A stretch of DNA of 64,000 nt from Bacteroidota bacterium (GTDB lineage: Bacteria; Bacteroidota; Bacteroidia; AKYH767-A; OLB10): positions 1 through 64,000 of the forward strand of contig JAHEYP010000001.1 in the NCBI GenBank assembly GCA_023251535.1, in the 5' to 3' direction. How positions within the stretch are numbered: the stretch's first letter is position 1; each line of letters starts with the position of its first letter. Under the pieces are notes generated by a model that was not told the DNA's origin, made no database searches, and saw nothing but the letters and a program-made list of their open reading frames with translations. The position numbers were made by a program, and so were the translations under genes. Shown piece by piece: positions 10,208 to 19,541 of the stretch.

Positions 10208-12268
10208 CTAATTCGCGACGATAATTTTAGTTGAGAACAATTTACCATCTGCATTTTTGATTTGTAAAAAGTAAAATCCATTGGGGATGTTATTGCAATT
10301 GAACTGCACTTTTTTGCCATTCAATTCGTGTTGAGATGTGATTAATTGTCCGATGTTGTTGTAGATAAAAAGGGTTCCGTGATTTAGTTCTTGATTTAGC
10401 TCTAAAACAGCGTCAGCAGCAATCGGATTCGGATAAACGTGAATTAATTGATCGAAAGCAAATTGATTTTCGGCGAGCGAAACAGTACTGCTATTTCCAC
10501 TTTCGAATAAAATAGATCCATTCTCGCCTGCCATCCAAATATGATTTGAATCAATATAACAAATTGATTTTATCACTCTGTTATAAGGAGCGCATTCATC
10601 GGGATTCCACGTATTTCCTCCGTCGGTAGTTTTAAATATTGAAGGTGCGAATCCTGTTACATATCCTGTTAAAGAATCTGTAAAAACAACTGCATTAAAC
10701 TCAAAAACATCTCCTGAAATATTTACCGCTTGTTGATTCCATGTTTGTCCACCGTCATTGGTATACAAAATCATTGAGCCCTCTCCTACTACCCAGCCTT
10801 CCAATGGAGAAATAAAATGAACATCATTTAGCGCATCTACAAATGCGACGTTCTGAACATTCCATGTTTGTCCCCCATCAATAGTTTTAATTATTATTCC
10901 GCTATCACCCACTGCCCATCCTTCATTTAAATTTACGAAATAAACAGCGTTTAACTTTTGAGTGACATTTGAAATGATGGTGGTCCAAGTATTGCCACCA
11001 TTAACAGTTTTTATTATAGTTCCACTATCGCCAACAGCCCAACCGAAAGAAGCATTCACAAAAAACACTTTACTCAAACTTTTGGTTGTGCCACTTGGAA
11101 CAACTTGCCATGATTGCCCAGCATTAACAGTATTCAATAATGTATCGGACATATTACCAACTATCCAAGCTTCAAGAGGGCTAATAGCAAAAACAGAATA
11201 TAATTCAGCGTGTGTAATAGCAGATTGATCAATCCAATTTGCTCCACCATTGGCAGTATGCAAAATAGTACCATTATTCCCAACTGACCATCCCGTTGAA
11301 ACATCGGCAAAATTAACACTATTAAGTGATTCATTGGTTACCGTTGGCAACGCATTTGTAGATAATGCTCCAGCATTATTTGTTGTAAAAAGATTATCTC
11401 CGGCTATAAAACCATTCAACGAATCGGAGCAATAAATTAATTCACCCTTTACGGAATGCACTAGCCATGAAACACCGCCATCGGTAGTTGAAATCAGCGA
11501 TTCAAAAATGGGACTGATAGCCCAACCTGTCATTGTATCTATAAAATGGCAATCGGTTAAGAAAGGAAGCGTTGCACCGATGGCTGCTCTGCTCGATAAA
11601 TTTATTGTCCAGTTAGCTCCCGCATTGGTAGTATGAATTAATCCGCTAACGCCAGCCATCCATACTTCATTCGAGTCGATGATATTAATCGATAGAATAT
11701 TTTCGGAAACACCACTCACCTGGCTTGTCCAATTCACACCCCCATCGGTGGTATATTTCACGCCTCCAAAAGGTGTAATTTGCCAGCCTTTTCGTGGATT
11801 AGCAAAGCTGAATAAAGAATTTACTGTTGCATTCTTTAATGTCCATGAAATTCCAGCATCATCGGTATAAAGTAATCCGCCCTCTGTACGCACCCATCCT
11901 TGCAAAGGAGAAATAAATTGAAATGCAGTTATTGAATTATAGGCCAAAACAGGAAAGCTCGTCCAGGAGTTGCCGCCATTAATCGAATGATATAAAGTAT
12001 TGCCTGCGATTGCCCATCCTTCAGAAGGCGAAACAAATTGAACGCGAGAAATATTTTCGCAAGTTCCCACATCCTGTTTGTTCCATGTTATTCCTCCATC
12101 GGTGGTATTTAACAATGTACCGACATCTCCTCCGGCCCATCCTAAAAAAGGAGAATAAAAGTGAAGCGCATGAAAACGCTCACCAGTTATAGTTGGATTT
12201 TGCCATTGAGATTGCGAATACGCCAATGAATTAACGAACAATAAAAATATTAGGTAAAATCTTTTCAT
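10208..12268 (-). CDS. Secreted YCF48/BNR-type beta-propeller protein with T9SS sorting domain
   Basis: A 686-residue exported protein with a short signal peptide (MKRFYLIFLLFVNSLAYSQ). Almost the whole mature chain is a repeat of about 40-45 residues of the type GWAVGDSGTIIKTVNGGNTW, as in the photosystem II assembly factor YCF48 and related BNR propellers; more than ten copies can be counted by eye. The end (FDQLIHVYPNPIAADAV ... FSTKIIVAN) is a T9SS type A sorting domain. It converges with the U32 gene on the other strand across a short spacer. The ligand is unknown. A paralogous architecture appears at 23515-24876. Confidence 0.9.
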   Translation of the reverse strand: MKRFYLIFLLFVNSLAYSQSQWQNPTITGERFHALHFYSPFLGWAGGDVGTLLNTTDGGITWNKQDVGTCENISRVQFVSPSEGWAIAGNTLYHSINGGNSWTSFPVLAYNSITAFQFISPLQGWVRTEGGLLYTDDAGISWTLKNATVNSLFSFANPRKGWQITPFGGVKYTTDGGVNWTSQVSGVSENILSINIIDSNEVWMAGVSGLIHTTNAGANWTINLSSRAAIGATLPFLTDCHFIDTMTGWAISPIFESLISTTDGGVSWLVHSVKGELIYCSDSLNGFIAGDNLFTTNNAGALSTNALPTVTNESLNSVNFADVSTGWSVGNNGTILHTANGGANWIDQSAITHAELYSVFAISPLEAWIVGNMSDTLLNTVNAGQSWQVVPSGTTKSLSKVFFVNASFGWAVGDSGTIIKTVNGGNTWTTIISNVTQKLNAVYFVNLNEGWAVGDSGIIIKTIDGGQTWNVQNVAFVDALNDVHFISPLEGWVVGEGSMILYTNDGGQTWNQQAVNISGDVFEFNAVVFTDSLTGYVTGFAPSIFKTTDGGNTWNPDECAPYNRVIKSICYIDSNHIWMAGENGSILFESGNSSTVSLAENQFAFDQLIHVYPNPIAADAVLELNQELNHGTLFIYNNIGQLITSQHELNGKKVQFNCNNIPNGFYFLQIKNADGKLFSTKIIVAN

Positions 12269-12567
12269 AGAAGTTCAATATTTAAAATTAAAAAAGTTTG
12301 ATAACATTTCAGAAGATAAAAATAGGAAAGCCTTCATTACTATTACAAGCGTGATTAAATAATATCGGCCCATAATCGTGAAAAATGCAAATTCATGACA
12401 AATAATATTATCACGAAAGCGCAATTCTTCAAACAAGAAGGGTTGAAGTTGAATTTTTCATTTAACTCTACAACCATTCATTTCATTGGTAAAATTTAAG
12501 ATTACAATGTTTTTCTGTAATTTCAATCCTACAAATCAAAAACCACTAACTTTACAAAAAGCCCACT
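12269..12567. other. Divergent intergenic region between the T9SS cargo and the SDR gene
   Basis: About 300 AT-rich bases separating divergent genes. A partial -7 box TAACTTTA lies about 20 bases before the SDR start; it misses the last base of TAnnTTTG. Nothing else was recognised. Confidence 0.35.
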
Positions 12568-13368
12568 ATGAAAGATTTTAAAAACAAGAACATCCTCATT
12601 ACAGGTGGAGCTTCGGGCATAGGGAAATTGATGGCTCAAGAATTTTTAAAGCGAGGAGCAAGGGTAATTATTTGGGATATTGATGAAGCGAAACTGAATG
12701 CAGTAAAAGAGGATTTATCGGTTTTAGGAAATGTTGATGTATATAGAGTAAACATTGCAGATCAAGAAAACATAAAAGCAGCTTATGTTAATGTAATGAA
12801 TGATCATCATAAAGTGGATGTTTTAATCAACAATGCGGGAATTGTAGTAGGAAAATATTTCCATGAACATAGTGTAGATGAAATACGTTGCACAATGGAG
12901 ATCAATGCATATGCTCCGATGTTCATAACACATCTATTTCTTCAAGATATGCTCAAAATTAACTCGGGATATATCTGCAATATCTCATCATCCGCAGCAA
13001 TGATCTCTAATCCGAAAATGTCTGTTTACGCAGCCAGCAAATGGTCTGTTTTAGGATGGTCGGATAGTCTGCGGATTGAGATGAAAAAACTCAATAAAAA
13101 TATCGGAGTGAGCACGGTCACCCCTTACTACATCAACACTGGAATGTTTGACGGGGTAAAATCGTTAATCCCCATTTTAAAACCCGCAAAAGTTGTTGCA
13201 AAAATTATCAGAGGAATTGAAAACAACAAACCTATCATTAGCATGCCATGGAGTATACATTTTGTACGATTCTTTCAAGGGATATTCTCGGTAAGAATAT
13301 TTGATTGGTTTGTAGGCGATATACTTGGCATTTACAAAACAATGGATGAGTTTAAAGGAAGATCATAA
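12568..13368 (+). CDS. Short-chain dehydrogenase/reductase, retinol dehydrogenase-like (SDR16C type)
   Basis: A 266-residue NAD(P)-dependent oxidoreductase with a Rossmann fold: cofactor motif TGGASGIG at residues 12-19, NNAG near residue 92, active-site Ser in NISSSAAM and the catalytic YAASK. The hydrophobic C-terminal tail (SIHFVRFFQGIFSVRIFDWF) resembles membrane-associated SDRs that act on lipophilic alcohols or ketones. The aldehyde dehydrogenase gene starts nine bases after its stop, so the two are almost certainly cotranscribed. A stepwise alcohol to aldehyde to acid route is a reasonable inference, but the substrate is not shown by the sequence. Confidence 0.88.
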   Translation: MKDFKNKNILITGGASGIGKLMAQEFLKRGARVIIWDIDEAKLNAVKEDLSVLGNVDVYRVNIADQENIKAAYVNVMNDHHKVDVLINNAGIVVGKYFHEHSVDEIRCTMEINAYAPMFITHLFLQDMLKINSGYICNISSSAAMISNPKMSVYAASKWSVLGWSDSLRIEMKKLNKNIGVSTVTPYYINTGMFDGVKSLIPILKPAKVVAKIIRGIENNKPIISMPWSIHFVRFFQGIFSVRIFDWFVGDILGIYKTMDEFKGRS

Positions 13369-13377
13369 TCAGCAAGT

Positions 13378-14754
13378 ATGAATCAGCACATCAACGACAT
13401 TATTGAATCGCAACGTGCACTTTTTCTAACCAATGCAACGAAGTCGATTGATTTTCGCATTGAGCAACTTCGAAAATTACGTTCGGCTATTCAAGCCAAT
13501 GAAAAAGCGATGTATGAGGCAATCGATAAAGATTTTAAAAAATCGGAATTCGACACCTACACTACAGAAATTGCAATTGTATATCAAGATATCGATGCGG
13601 CGATCAAACATATAAAGGAATGGGCATCTATTAAAAAAGTAAGCACCAATGCGGCCAACCTCCCTGCGAAAAGCTATATCGTTCCTGAGCCTTTAGGCAA
13701 CGCATTAGTGATTGGAGCATGGAATTACCCTTATCAACTATCGTTCGCGCCTGCTGTGGCAGCTATTGCAGCGGGATGCACTATTATTCTTAAACCAAGT
13801 GAACTTCCTACCAACACATCATCCATTATAAAAAAAATAGTATCCGAGAATTTTTCAACGGAATACTTTGCGGTTATTGAAGGAGGTGTTTCAGAAACTA
13901 GTTTACTGCTAAATCAAAAATTCGATAAAATATTTTTTACGGGAAGTGCAACAGTTGGAAAAATAGTTTATCGTGCAGCGGCAGAGCATTTAACTCCGGT
14001 AACGTTAGAATTAGGAGGAAAATGTCCTGGGATAATTGCTACCGACTGCAAAATCGACATCTCGGCCAAACGATTAGTTTGGGCAAAGTTTCTCAATGCG
14101 GGACAAACTTGTATTGCACCTGATTATTTAGTCGTTCACAAATCAATTAAAGATGTATTCATCAAGCAATTGATCAAAGAAATAGAAGCATCATCATTAA
14201 GCTTTTCAAATGGCAATTATGTCCAGATAATCAATGAACATCATTTTGATCGACTTACGAAATTGATTAACAAAGAAAACACTATTTACGGAGGAAATTT
14301 TAACAAATCGGAAAGATACATAGAGCCTACAATAGTTTCAGCAAAGGACTTTGACGCTGAAGTAATGAAAGAGGAAATCTTCGGACCAATACTTCCAATC
14401 CTAGAATATGAAAGCCTTGAAGAATTAATTTCAAAATTGAAAAAATTACCAAAACCTTTAGCTTGCTATGTATTTACAGAGAGCAACGATACAAAAACAA
14501 AAGTGTTAAACGAATTATCATTTGGTGGCGGAGGAGTTAACGAAGCTGTGATGCACATCAGCAATATTCAATTACCCTTTGGAGGAGTTGGAGCGAGTGG
14601 CATAGGTTCTTATCATGGAGAAGCAGGATTTAAAGCATTCACACATTACAAGAGCATCCTAGAAAAAACCACACTGTTAGAATTAAATTTGAAATACCAT
14701 CCACATACTGATTTTAAATTTAATCTTATTAAAAAAATCATGAAGTGGCAGTAA
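13378..14754 (+). CDS. Aldehyde dehydrogenase, ALDH3-like
   Basis: A 458-residue NAD(P)-dependent aldehyde dehydrogenase. The cofactor region (VIGAWNYPYQLSFAPA), FFTGSATVGKIV, the general-base Glu in TLELGGKCPG and the nucleophile Cys in NAGQTCIAPDY are all present. Length and absence of a long N-terminal extension fit the ALDH3 group, which oxidises medium and long-chain or aromatic aldehydes and is often membrane linked. Located directly after the SDR gene, it would complete oxidation of the SDR product. A strong hairpin terminator lies 47 bases after the stop. Confidence 0.92.
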   Translation: MNQHINDIIESQRALFLTNATKSIDFRIEQLRKLRSAIQANEKAMYEAIDKDFKKSEFDTYTTEIAIVYQDIDAAIKHIKEWASIKKVSTNAANLPAKSYIVPEPLGNALVIGAWNYPYQLSFAPAVAAIAAGCTIILKPSELPTNTSSIIKKIVSENFSTEYFAVIEGGVSETSLLLNQKFDKIFFTGSATVGKIVYRAAAEHLTPVTLELGGKCPGIIATDCKIDISAKRLVWAKFLNAGQTCIAPDYLVVHKSIKDVFIKQLIKEIEASSLSFSNGNYVQIINEHHFDRLTKLINKENTIYGGNFNKSERYIEPTIVSAKDFDAEVMKEEIFGPILPILEYESLEELISKLKKLPKPLACYVFTESNDTKTKVLNELSFGGGGVNEAVMHISNIQLPFGGVGASGIGSYHGEAGFKAFTHYKSILEKTTLLELNLKYHPHTDFKFNLIKKIMKWQ

Positions 14755-14801
14755 GCTATAAAGAAATTGGTTAGATAATTCAAAAATTTACGAAAAACAA
14801 A

Positions 14802-14831
14802 AAGCGGTCGAGCATAAATACTCGACCGCTT
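14802..14831. terminator. Bidirectional terminator hairpin between convergent genes
   Basis: A perfect 11-bp stem AAGCGGTCGAG / CTCGACCGCTT with an 8-base loop. The minus-strand side is followed by TTTGTTTTTCG and the plus side by an AT-rich stretch. It can serve both the ALDH gene and the T9SS cargo that converges on it. Confidence 0.85.
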
Positions 14832-14859
14832 ATAATTATACTAAGAATCAGAACTTGAA

Positions 14860-16608
14860 CTATTCTTTTAGAAACTTCTTAGAGACCAAAGTGCCATTAT
14901 TATTCATAATCAAATGATATAAACCAGTAGTCAATTGATCAGTTGGAATTGATATTGGCAAAGTTAATTTATCAGAAGCAAATACAACTTTACCTGTTAA
15001 ATCAACAATTTCCAAACTTGTTAACTCAGAAATGTTTGAAGAGCTCAAATTGATTGTGTTAACACAAGGATTTGGATACAAATTCAAATCAAGGTCTGAA
15101 GTAAATTGATTGACACGTGACTCAAGATGCGAAGAAACTATTGAAGTAGGGGCATACTTCATTATGGTCATTGAACCATAAAAGCTCATTCCTATACTCA
15201 TTGTCCCTGCTACATATAATGTCTGAGAAGAAGGTATATACGTAGCCTTAACACCTTTAAAAGACTGAAAGCCCGAAACAGATCCTGAACTACGCAAATC
15301 CGACCAGCTTAATACACCAGCTGAAGTATACTTCAATACTAAGTGATTTGCTTCATTATAGGAAGGTGTTTGTATTCCTGTTGTACCAATAACATAAATG
15401 TTCTCATTGGGTGTAACTAACAAGGAAGAAACATAAGCACCTAAAGAACTAGTAGAGGAAGTTGTTGCTACTCCAGTATACGTTTTCGACCAGATAGAAG
15501 ATCCATCGGAAGGCAACAACTTTTTCAATACAATACTAGGCAAATTAACACTAGAAACAGTGGATTTGAAATTACCCGTAACATAAAGTGCTCCTGAATT
15601 AAAATACGAAATATCAATTCCCCAATCATCATTATTATCGACACCAGAAAAACGTTTCGACCATGCTTTTGTGCCATCGATACCATTGAATTTAGCAACT
15701 ACCCAATCATAATTAGTACCGTAAAAACCCCTACCCGTAACATAAATATCACCTGTGACACCATCATAAGACAATGCAGTACCGTAATCATCAGAAGCAG
15801 CAGAAAGATTCGCATCATGGTAGCGCGTCCATAAAGAAATTCCATTCCCCCAATACTTCAATACCACTAATCGATTACCTAAAGTTGTACTGTAAGCAGA
15901 ACCAGTAATATCACAAACCCCATTCGGCTCAACTTTCATAGCTTTTGCCACATCAGTAGCTATCCCGGTTGATGAGAAACTTTTCGTAAATAATGTAGCA
16001 AAGCTAGAATTGAACTTTATTAAAATAATATCGCTACCGGTAGCAACAGTAGAAGTATTCCCTAATACATAAATATTGTCGTACATATCCATTCCCATAT
16101 CTACAGGTACATCATTTACATTACCAATTCCATTGTAATATGTAGCGCCAATATAGTTCAAACTTGTATCAAGCTTAACCAAAACAATATCATGATCTGC
16201 TGCAGAAGTTGCATTATATACTCCATCAATTAAAGCATATACATAAGGGCCTTTAGTAATGACTTTTACTACTTTATCAAATCCATGTGTATTAGCGTAG
16301 TCATAATAGTAAGTATTTAGCAAGGTTCCACTTGGAGAATACTTCAACAAACAACCATCTGTTTCGCCATAACTTCCGCCAAGCGAATCAGGAGCTGTCC
16401 CGCCAACAATTGCACTTCCATTTTCGGTATAAGCAATATCAGTCGATGCTACATTCTGACTATACCCGGAAGGCCCTGGGCGGTTAAAGATATTTTGCCA
16501 AACAAATGGGCCTTGCGCAAAGGTTTGCAAATGAAGACAAAAAAATAAAACTAGTAAAGTGGTTGATTTCGTTTTCCGACTATTTCGGAAAAATAACGGT
16601 GTTTTCAT
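14860..16608 (-). CDS. Secreted SBBP-like beta-propeller protein with T9SS sorting domain
   Basis: A 582-residue exported protein. The N-terminus is basic then hydrophobic (RKTKSTTLLVLFFCLHLQTFAQ), a signal peptide with cleavage near residue 32. The mature part repeats a block of the type YDNIYVLGNTS...DIILIKFNSS, as in SBBP (beta-propeller) repeats. The final about 75 residues (DLDLNLYPNPCVNTI ... VSKKFLKE) form a T9SS sorting domain. Function beyond surface display is not indicated. It ends against the shared terminator at 14802-14831. Confidence 0.88.
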   Translation of the reverse strand: MKTPLFFRNSRKTKSTTLLVLFFCLHLQTFAQGPFVWQNIFNRPGPSGYSQNVASTDIAYTENGSAIVGGTAPDSLGGSYGETDGCLLKYSPSGTLLNTYYYDYANTHGFDKVVKVITKGPYVYALIDGVYNATSAADHDIVLVKLDTSLNYIGATYYNGIGNVNDVPVDMGMDMYDNIYVLGNTSTVATGSDIILIKFNSSFATLFTKSFSSTGIATDVAKAMKVEPNGVCDITGSAYSTTLGNRLVVLKYWGNGISLWTRYHDANLSAASDDYGTALSYDGVTGDIYVTGRGFYGTNYDWVVAKFNGIDGTKAWSKRFSGVDNNDDWGIDISYFNSGALYVTGNFKSTVSSVNLPSIVLKKLLPSDGSSIWSKTYTGVATTSSTSSLGAYVSSLLVTPNENIYVIGTTGIQTPSYNEANHLVLKYTSAGVLSWSDLRSSGSVSGFQSFKGVKATYIPSSQTLYVAGTMSIGMSFYGSMTIMKYAPTSIVSSHLESRVNQFTSDLDLNLYPNPCVNTINLSSSNISELTSLEIVDLTGKVVFASDKLTLPISIPTDQLTTGLYHLIMNNNGTLVSKKFLKE

Positions 16609-16805
16609 GATATAAATTGATTAGATTGAAACACTAAGATAGTATTTTTTCATAAAAAACAATTAATGACATATAATATTTTTATCTATAACATGCATAA
16701 ATATCCGAATCTATAAGCACAAAACGCTAGTATAAATCAATGTGCATTAATAAGAAACAATACATTACAATAATTACTAAAAAGGATGCACTTTGCAGAT
16801 TGCAA

Positions 16806-17243
16806 CTAGTTCCATTCTATCAACCGAACCAAACGATCAAAATTCTCTTCGTTTTTTGGAACAACGAAAGGCTTCATTTTATTACATAAATCGGGGGAGT
16901 CAAAAATCATGCGAAATGAAATTTCGGAGTGGGTTTCATCAATTGATTTAAATCCAACTTCCATATCAAAGAAAGGTTGCGACATTCTCTTCCACCTAAC
17001 TAATTCGAGTGGTTTTACCATTTCAAATACGGAAGAATTTTCGAAGTTACCTTTATCGGGTCCATGCATTGTAAGCAACCATTTCCCTCCAGGTTTTAAA
17101 TCGAATTCATGTATTGTATTTGTAAAACCCTCGGGGCCCCACCATATTTTCAATTGCTCTGGATTTACAAAAGCAGCATAAACATGCTCTAAAGGAGCAT
17201 TTATTAGTCGAGAGCTAAATATTTCACGATCATTATTATCCAT
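16806..17243 (-). CDS. SRPBCC / AHSA1-domain protein
   Basis: A 145-residue soluble protein of the START-like SRPBCC fold. The family signature is the N-terminal INAPLEHVYAAFVNPEQL and KIWWGPEGFTNTIHEFDLKP segment, followed by GGKWLLTMHGPDG-type strands. Bacterial AHSA1 proteins bind hydrophobic ligands or resemble the Hsp90 cochaperone Aha1; the ligand here is unknown. It is the last gene of a minus-strand run of small soluble proteins, 25 bases after the YdeI-like gene. Confidence 0.85.
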   Translation of the reverse strand: MDNNDREIFSSRLINAPLEHVYAAFVNPEQLKIWWGPEGFTNTIHEFDLKPGGKWLLTMHGPDKGNFENSSVFEMVKPLELVRWKRMSQPFFDMEVGFKSIDETHSEISFRMIFDSPDLCNKMKPFVVPKNEENFDRLVRLIEWN

Positions 17244-17268
17244 GTTTAATTAATTTTTATAAAAGAAG

Positions 17269-17847
17269 TTAGTCATCTAATCCTTTCCCTTGAAGAATTT
17301 TCGGAAGGTATTTTGCAATTCTTGTTTCTCGAGTTTTCGATTGTTTAGCCGCTGAAAAATAAAGTAGATATCCTCTCTGTCTTCCAGGAGTTAGCGCTTT
17401 GAATGCAGCATTGACATCAGGCATTTCCTTCAATACCGCTTGAAACTCCTCCGGCATATTGAATTCTTCTGTTTTCTTGAATTCTACTTTTGCTCCAGAT
17501 TCTTCTAATTTAATTGCCTCTAGGATATAATCCTTGATGATTTTCTTTTGCTTTTTAATATTAGCCAATGAAGTAAATCGTAATTGCCGACGATCTTGGA
17601 CATTTGCTGTTTGTTGAATAAGGAGTCCAATTTCATCTTTCATCAATGAACCCTTCATAAACAATAATGCGCAATAGTCTTTAAAACCATGAATTAAGAC
17701 AACGTTGCTATTATTGAGGGTGTAACATGGGCAACCCCATTTTAACTCTTCTGCAAGTCCACATTCAAGCACAATGGCTCTAAGCGCATTGTATTCGTCT
17801 TGCCATTTTGTATCTTTCACAAAAAACCAATCGACTGAAGGATTCAT
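17269..17847 (-). CDS. YdeI/OmpD-associated-type protein (DUF1801 plus YdeI C-terminal domain)
   Basis: A 192-residue cytoplasmic protein. The N-terminal half is DUF1801-like (LKWGCPCYTLNNSNVVLIHG, followed by CALLFMKGSLM). The C-terminal half has the bacteriocin-protection/OmdA-type tail (FQAVLKEMPDVNAAFKALTPGRQRGYL cut here: PGRQRGYLLYFSAAKQSKTR). Family members are annotated from weak links to envelope stress and antimicrobial tolerance; no reaction is established. It lies between AHSA1 and another DUF1801 gene with short gaps. Confidence 0.82.
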   Translation of the reverse strand: MNPSVDWFFVKDTKWQDEYNALRAIVLECGLAEELKWGCPCYTLNNSNVVLIHGFKDYCALLFMKGSLMKDEIGLLIQQTANVQDRRQLRFTSLANIKKQKKIIKDYILEAIKLEESGAKVEFKKTEEFNMPEEFQAVLKEMPDVNAAFKALTPGRQRGYLLYFSAAKQSKTRETRIAKYLPKILQGKGLDD

Positions 17848-17906
17848 ATTACAATAGATTGAGATTAGATTCTTTAGTTTTAATTACTTGAATAGCTCTA
17901 AATCTA

Positions 17907-18341
17907 CTATTGCAATTTCCCTGACTCCTGAATTCCAAAACGAATAGCTTCTTCGAGCACATTTAAATCGATATCTTTCAATGCTTTGAATTTAATGCAA
18001 TAGCCAGTGACATTTGCTTTTCCGATATTGGCGCCATACGCATGAGCTAGATGCTTTTTATCTTCGATACCCATAATATAAACCGAGATACCTATTGTAT
18101 TTCCACTTAAGCCTATTTGGTAAAACTCTCGCGTTTTTCCATCAGCGTATTTAATTGTGTAATGACCATATCCAATATTAGGATTCGATACTACTTTTTC
18201 AGTACTATCCTTTCCATCTAAGTACCATAATTTACAGCCTGGCATGATATTAAGCATAAAATCATGCAATGTATTCATGTCGGATTGTTTTGCATCAGAT
18301 TGAGATGCAATATACCCATCAATTTGTTTTTTCGTATCCAT
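17907..18341 (-). CDS. DUF1801-like small protein
   Basis: A 144-residue protein from ATG 18341 (MDTKKQIDGYIASQ). A longer frame opens at 18386, but it overlaps the upstream gene and adds a non-family hydrophobic stretch. The body matches DUF1801-type proteins (KLWYLDGKDSTEK, VSNPNIGYGHYTIKYADGKT, YCIKFKALKDIDL). This fold is shared with iron chaperone frataxin-like YdhG proteins; the actual role is unknown. It is one of three consecutive minus-strand genes with gaps under 70 bases. Confidence 0.75.
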   Translation of the reverse strand: MDTKKQIDGYIASQSDAKQSDMNTLHDFMLNIMPGCKLWYLDGKDSTEKVVSNPNIGYGHYTIKYADGKTREFYQIGLSGNTIGISVYIMGIEDKKHLAHAYGANIGKANVTGYCIKFKALKDIDLNVLEEAIRFGIQESGKLQ

Positions 18342-18382
18342 ATAGAGTGCCAAAGAATTAAATTTTAAACTGCTTAAAAAAA

Positions 18383-18931
18383 TCAATTTGTAGGTTGGTA
18401 ATAAAGCGCCACTGCTCCGCTAGAAAAAATTTTTGACTTAATAAGACAAAATTCTTTCCGCACAGTTATATCTTCAAACAAAGGTAATCCTCCGCCTGCT
18501 ATAACAGGATGAACACATATCTGTAATTCATCTATCAATTTCGCTTTCAAAAGTTGAATGATAAGACTTCTGCAACCGACCAATATATCACCTCCCGGTT
18601 GCTGCTTCAACTCCATTACAAACTCTTCAAGTGGTTTTGTTGCGAGCGTGGCACTCCCCCATCCTGAATCCCTCATCGTTCTCGAAAAAACTATTTTGGG
18701 GATTCTATCAATAGCTATTGCAAAATCATCCATCGATTTTTCTCCAGAAGGATGGTCAATCAAAGACTTCCAAAACAACATAAGCTGGTAAGTAATTCTT
18801 CCATAAAGAATCACACCCGCTCCATCTAAAACATCGGCAAAATGTTGATGTATTTCTTCGTCCGGGGTAACAGAAGTATGGTCACAATATCCATCGAGAG
18901 TCATGTTGATGGCGGCTCTAACTTTTCGCAT
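18383..18931 (-). CDS. Dihydrofolate reductase / RibD C-terminal-domain family protein
   Basis: A 182-residue protein with the RibD_C/DHFR-like fold: N-terminal AAINMTLDGYCDH, central GVILYGRITYQLM and late GGDILVGCRSLIIQLL plus VHPVIAGGGLPLFED. These standalone proteins probably reduce a pteridine or related NADPH-dependent substrate, but most are uncharacterised. It is not the riboflavin RibD, since no deaminase domain is present. It probably begins the small minus-strand cluster that runs down to 16806. Confidence 0.85.
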   Translation of the reverse strand: MRKVRAAINMTLDGYCDHTSVTPDEEIHQHFADVLDGAGVILYGRITYQLMLFWKSLIDHPSGEKSMDDFAIAIDRIPKIVFSRTMRDSGWGSATLATKPLEEFVMELKQQPGGDILVGCRSLIIQLLKAKLIDELQICVHPVIAGGGLPLFEDITVRKEFCLIKSKIFSSGAVALYYQPTN

Positions 18932-18969
18932 AATGAAAATAAAAGTATTTAAGTTGCAATAAATGTTGA

Positions 18970-19431
18970 TTATATTCTTTGGATTAATTTATCAATTCGT
19001 CGTTTATTTTCTTGCTGCAACAATGAAGGATATAAATTCATCAAAACATTAACCATCATAATTGTCATTCCAAAAATTAAATCAAATTTGATTGATTTTA
19101 TCACTGCTATAATAATCACGAAAACAAAGGCAATTAAATGATCAATTTCAGACTTTGTCATTTCGTTTCTTAAATTTACTAAATCAATTTTTTCAATTTT
19201 TCTGTCAATCTTAATCTTTTGATTGAAGAATTTAAAAAATGAATTTTTAACAATCCATTTAAAATAATTTAATCCAATGCTATTATTCAATTTGTCTGAT
19301 TCAATAAAATTTAGATTCGACAACCTGATACTGTAAAAATCAGTTTTACGAACGTATGTATTTACTATCATACCCAAAATCCAGGAAATGAAAGCAATAG
19401 AAATACTAAATGATATGTATTTTAAGTTCAT
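18970..19431 (-). CDS. Small membrane protein, possibly related to CrtO-type acyltransferases
   Basis: A 153-residue protein with a hydrophobic N-terminal segment (YISFSISIAFISWILGMIV) and two closely spaced helices near the C-terminus (IAFVFVIIIAVIKS and FGMTIMMVNVLMNLYPSLL). The arrangement of an EMTKSEIDHL stretch before the helices and NLYPSLLQQENKRRIDKL after them recalls the glycosyl-diaponeurosporenoate acyltransferase (CrtO) family. That match is from memory and weak, and no carotenoid genes are nearby. Otherwise unrecognised. Codon composition is more AT-rich than its neighbours. Confidence 0.5.
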   Translation of the reverse strand: MNLKYISFSISIAFISWILGMIVNTYVRKTDFYSIRLSNLNFIESDKLNNSIGLNYFKWIVKNSFFKFFNQKIKIDRKIEKIDLVNLRNEMTKSEIDHLIAFVFVIIIAVIKSIKFDLIFGMTIMMVNVLMNLYPSLLQQENKRRIDKLIQRI

Positions 19432-19541
19432 ACAAAGACAGTGTTGTTAATAGATTCACAAACAAACAAATTAATCCTTAAACAACCAAAATGAATATCC
19501 ATAAGAATTTCCGACGCAAGGGGCTATCCTTCTTTAATTAC

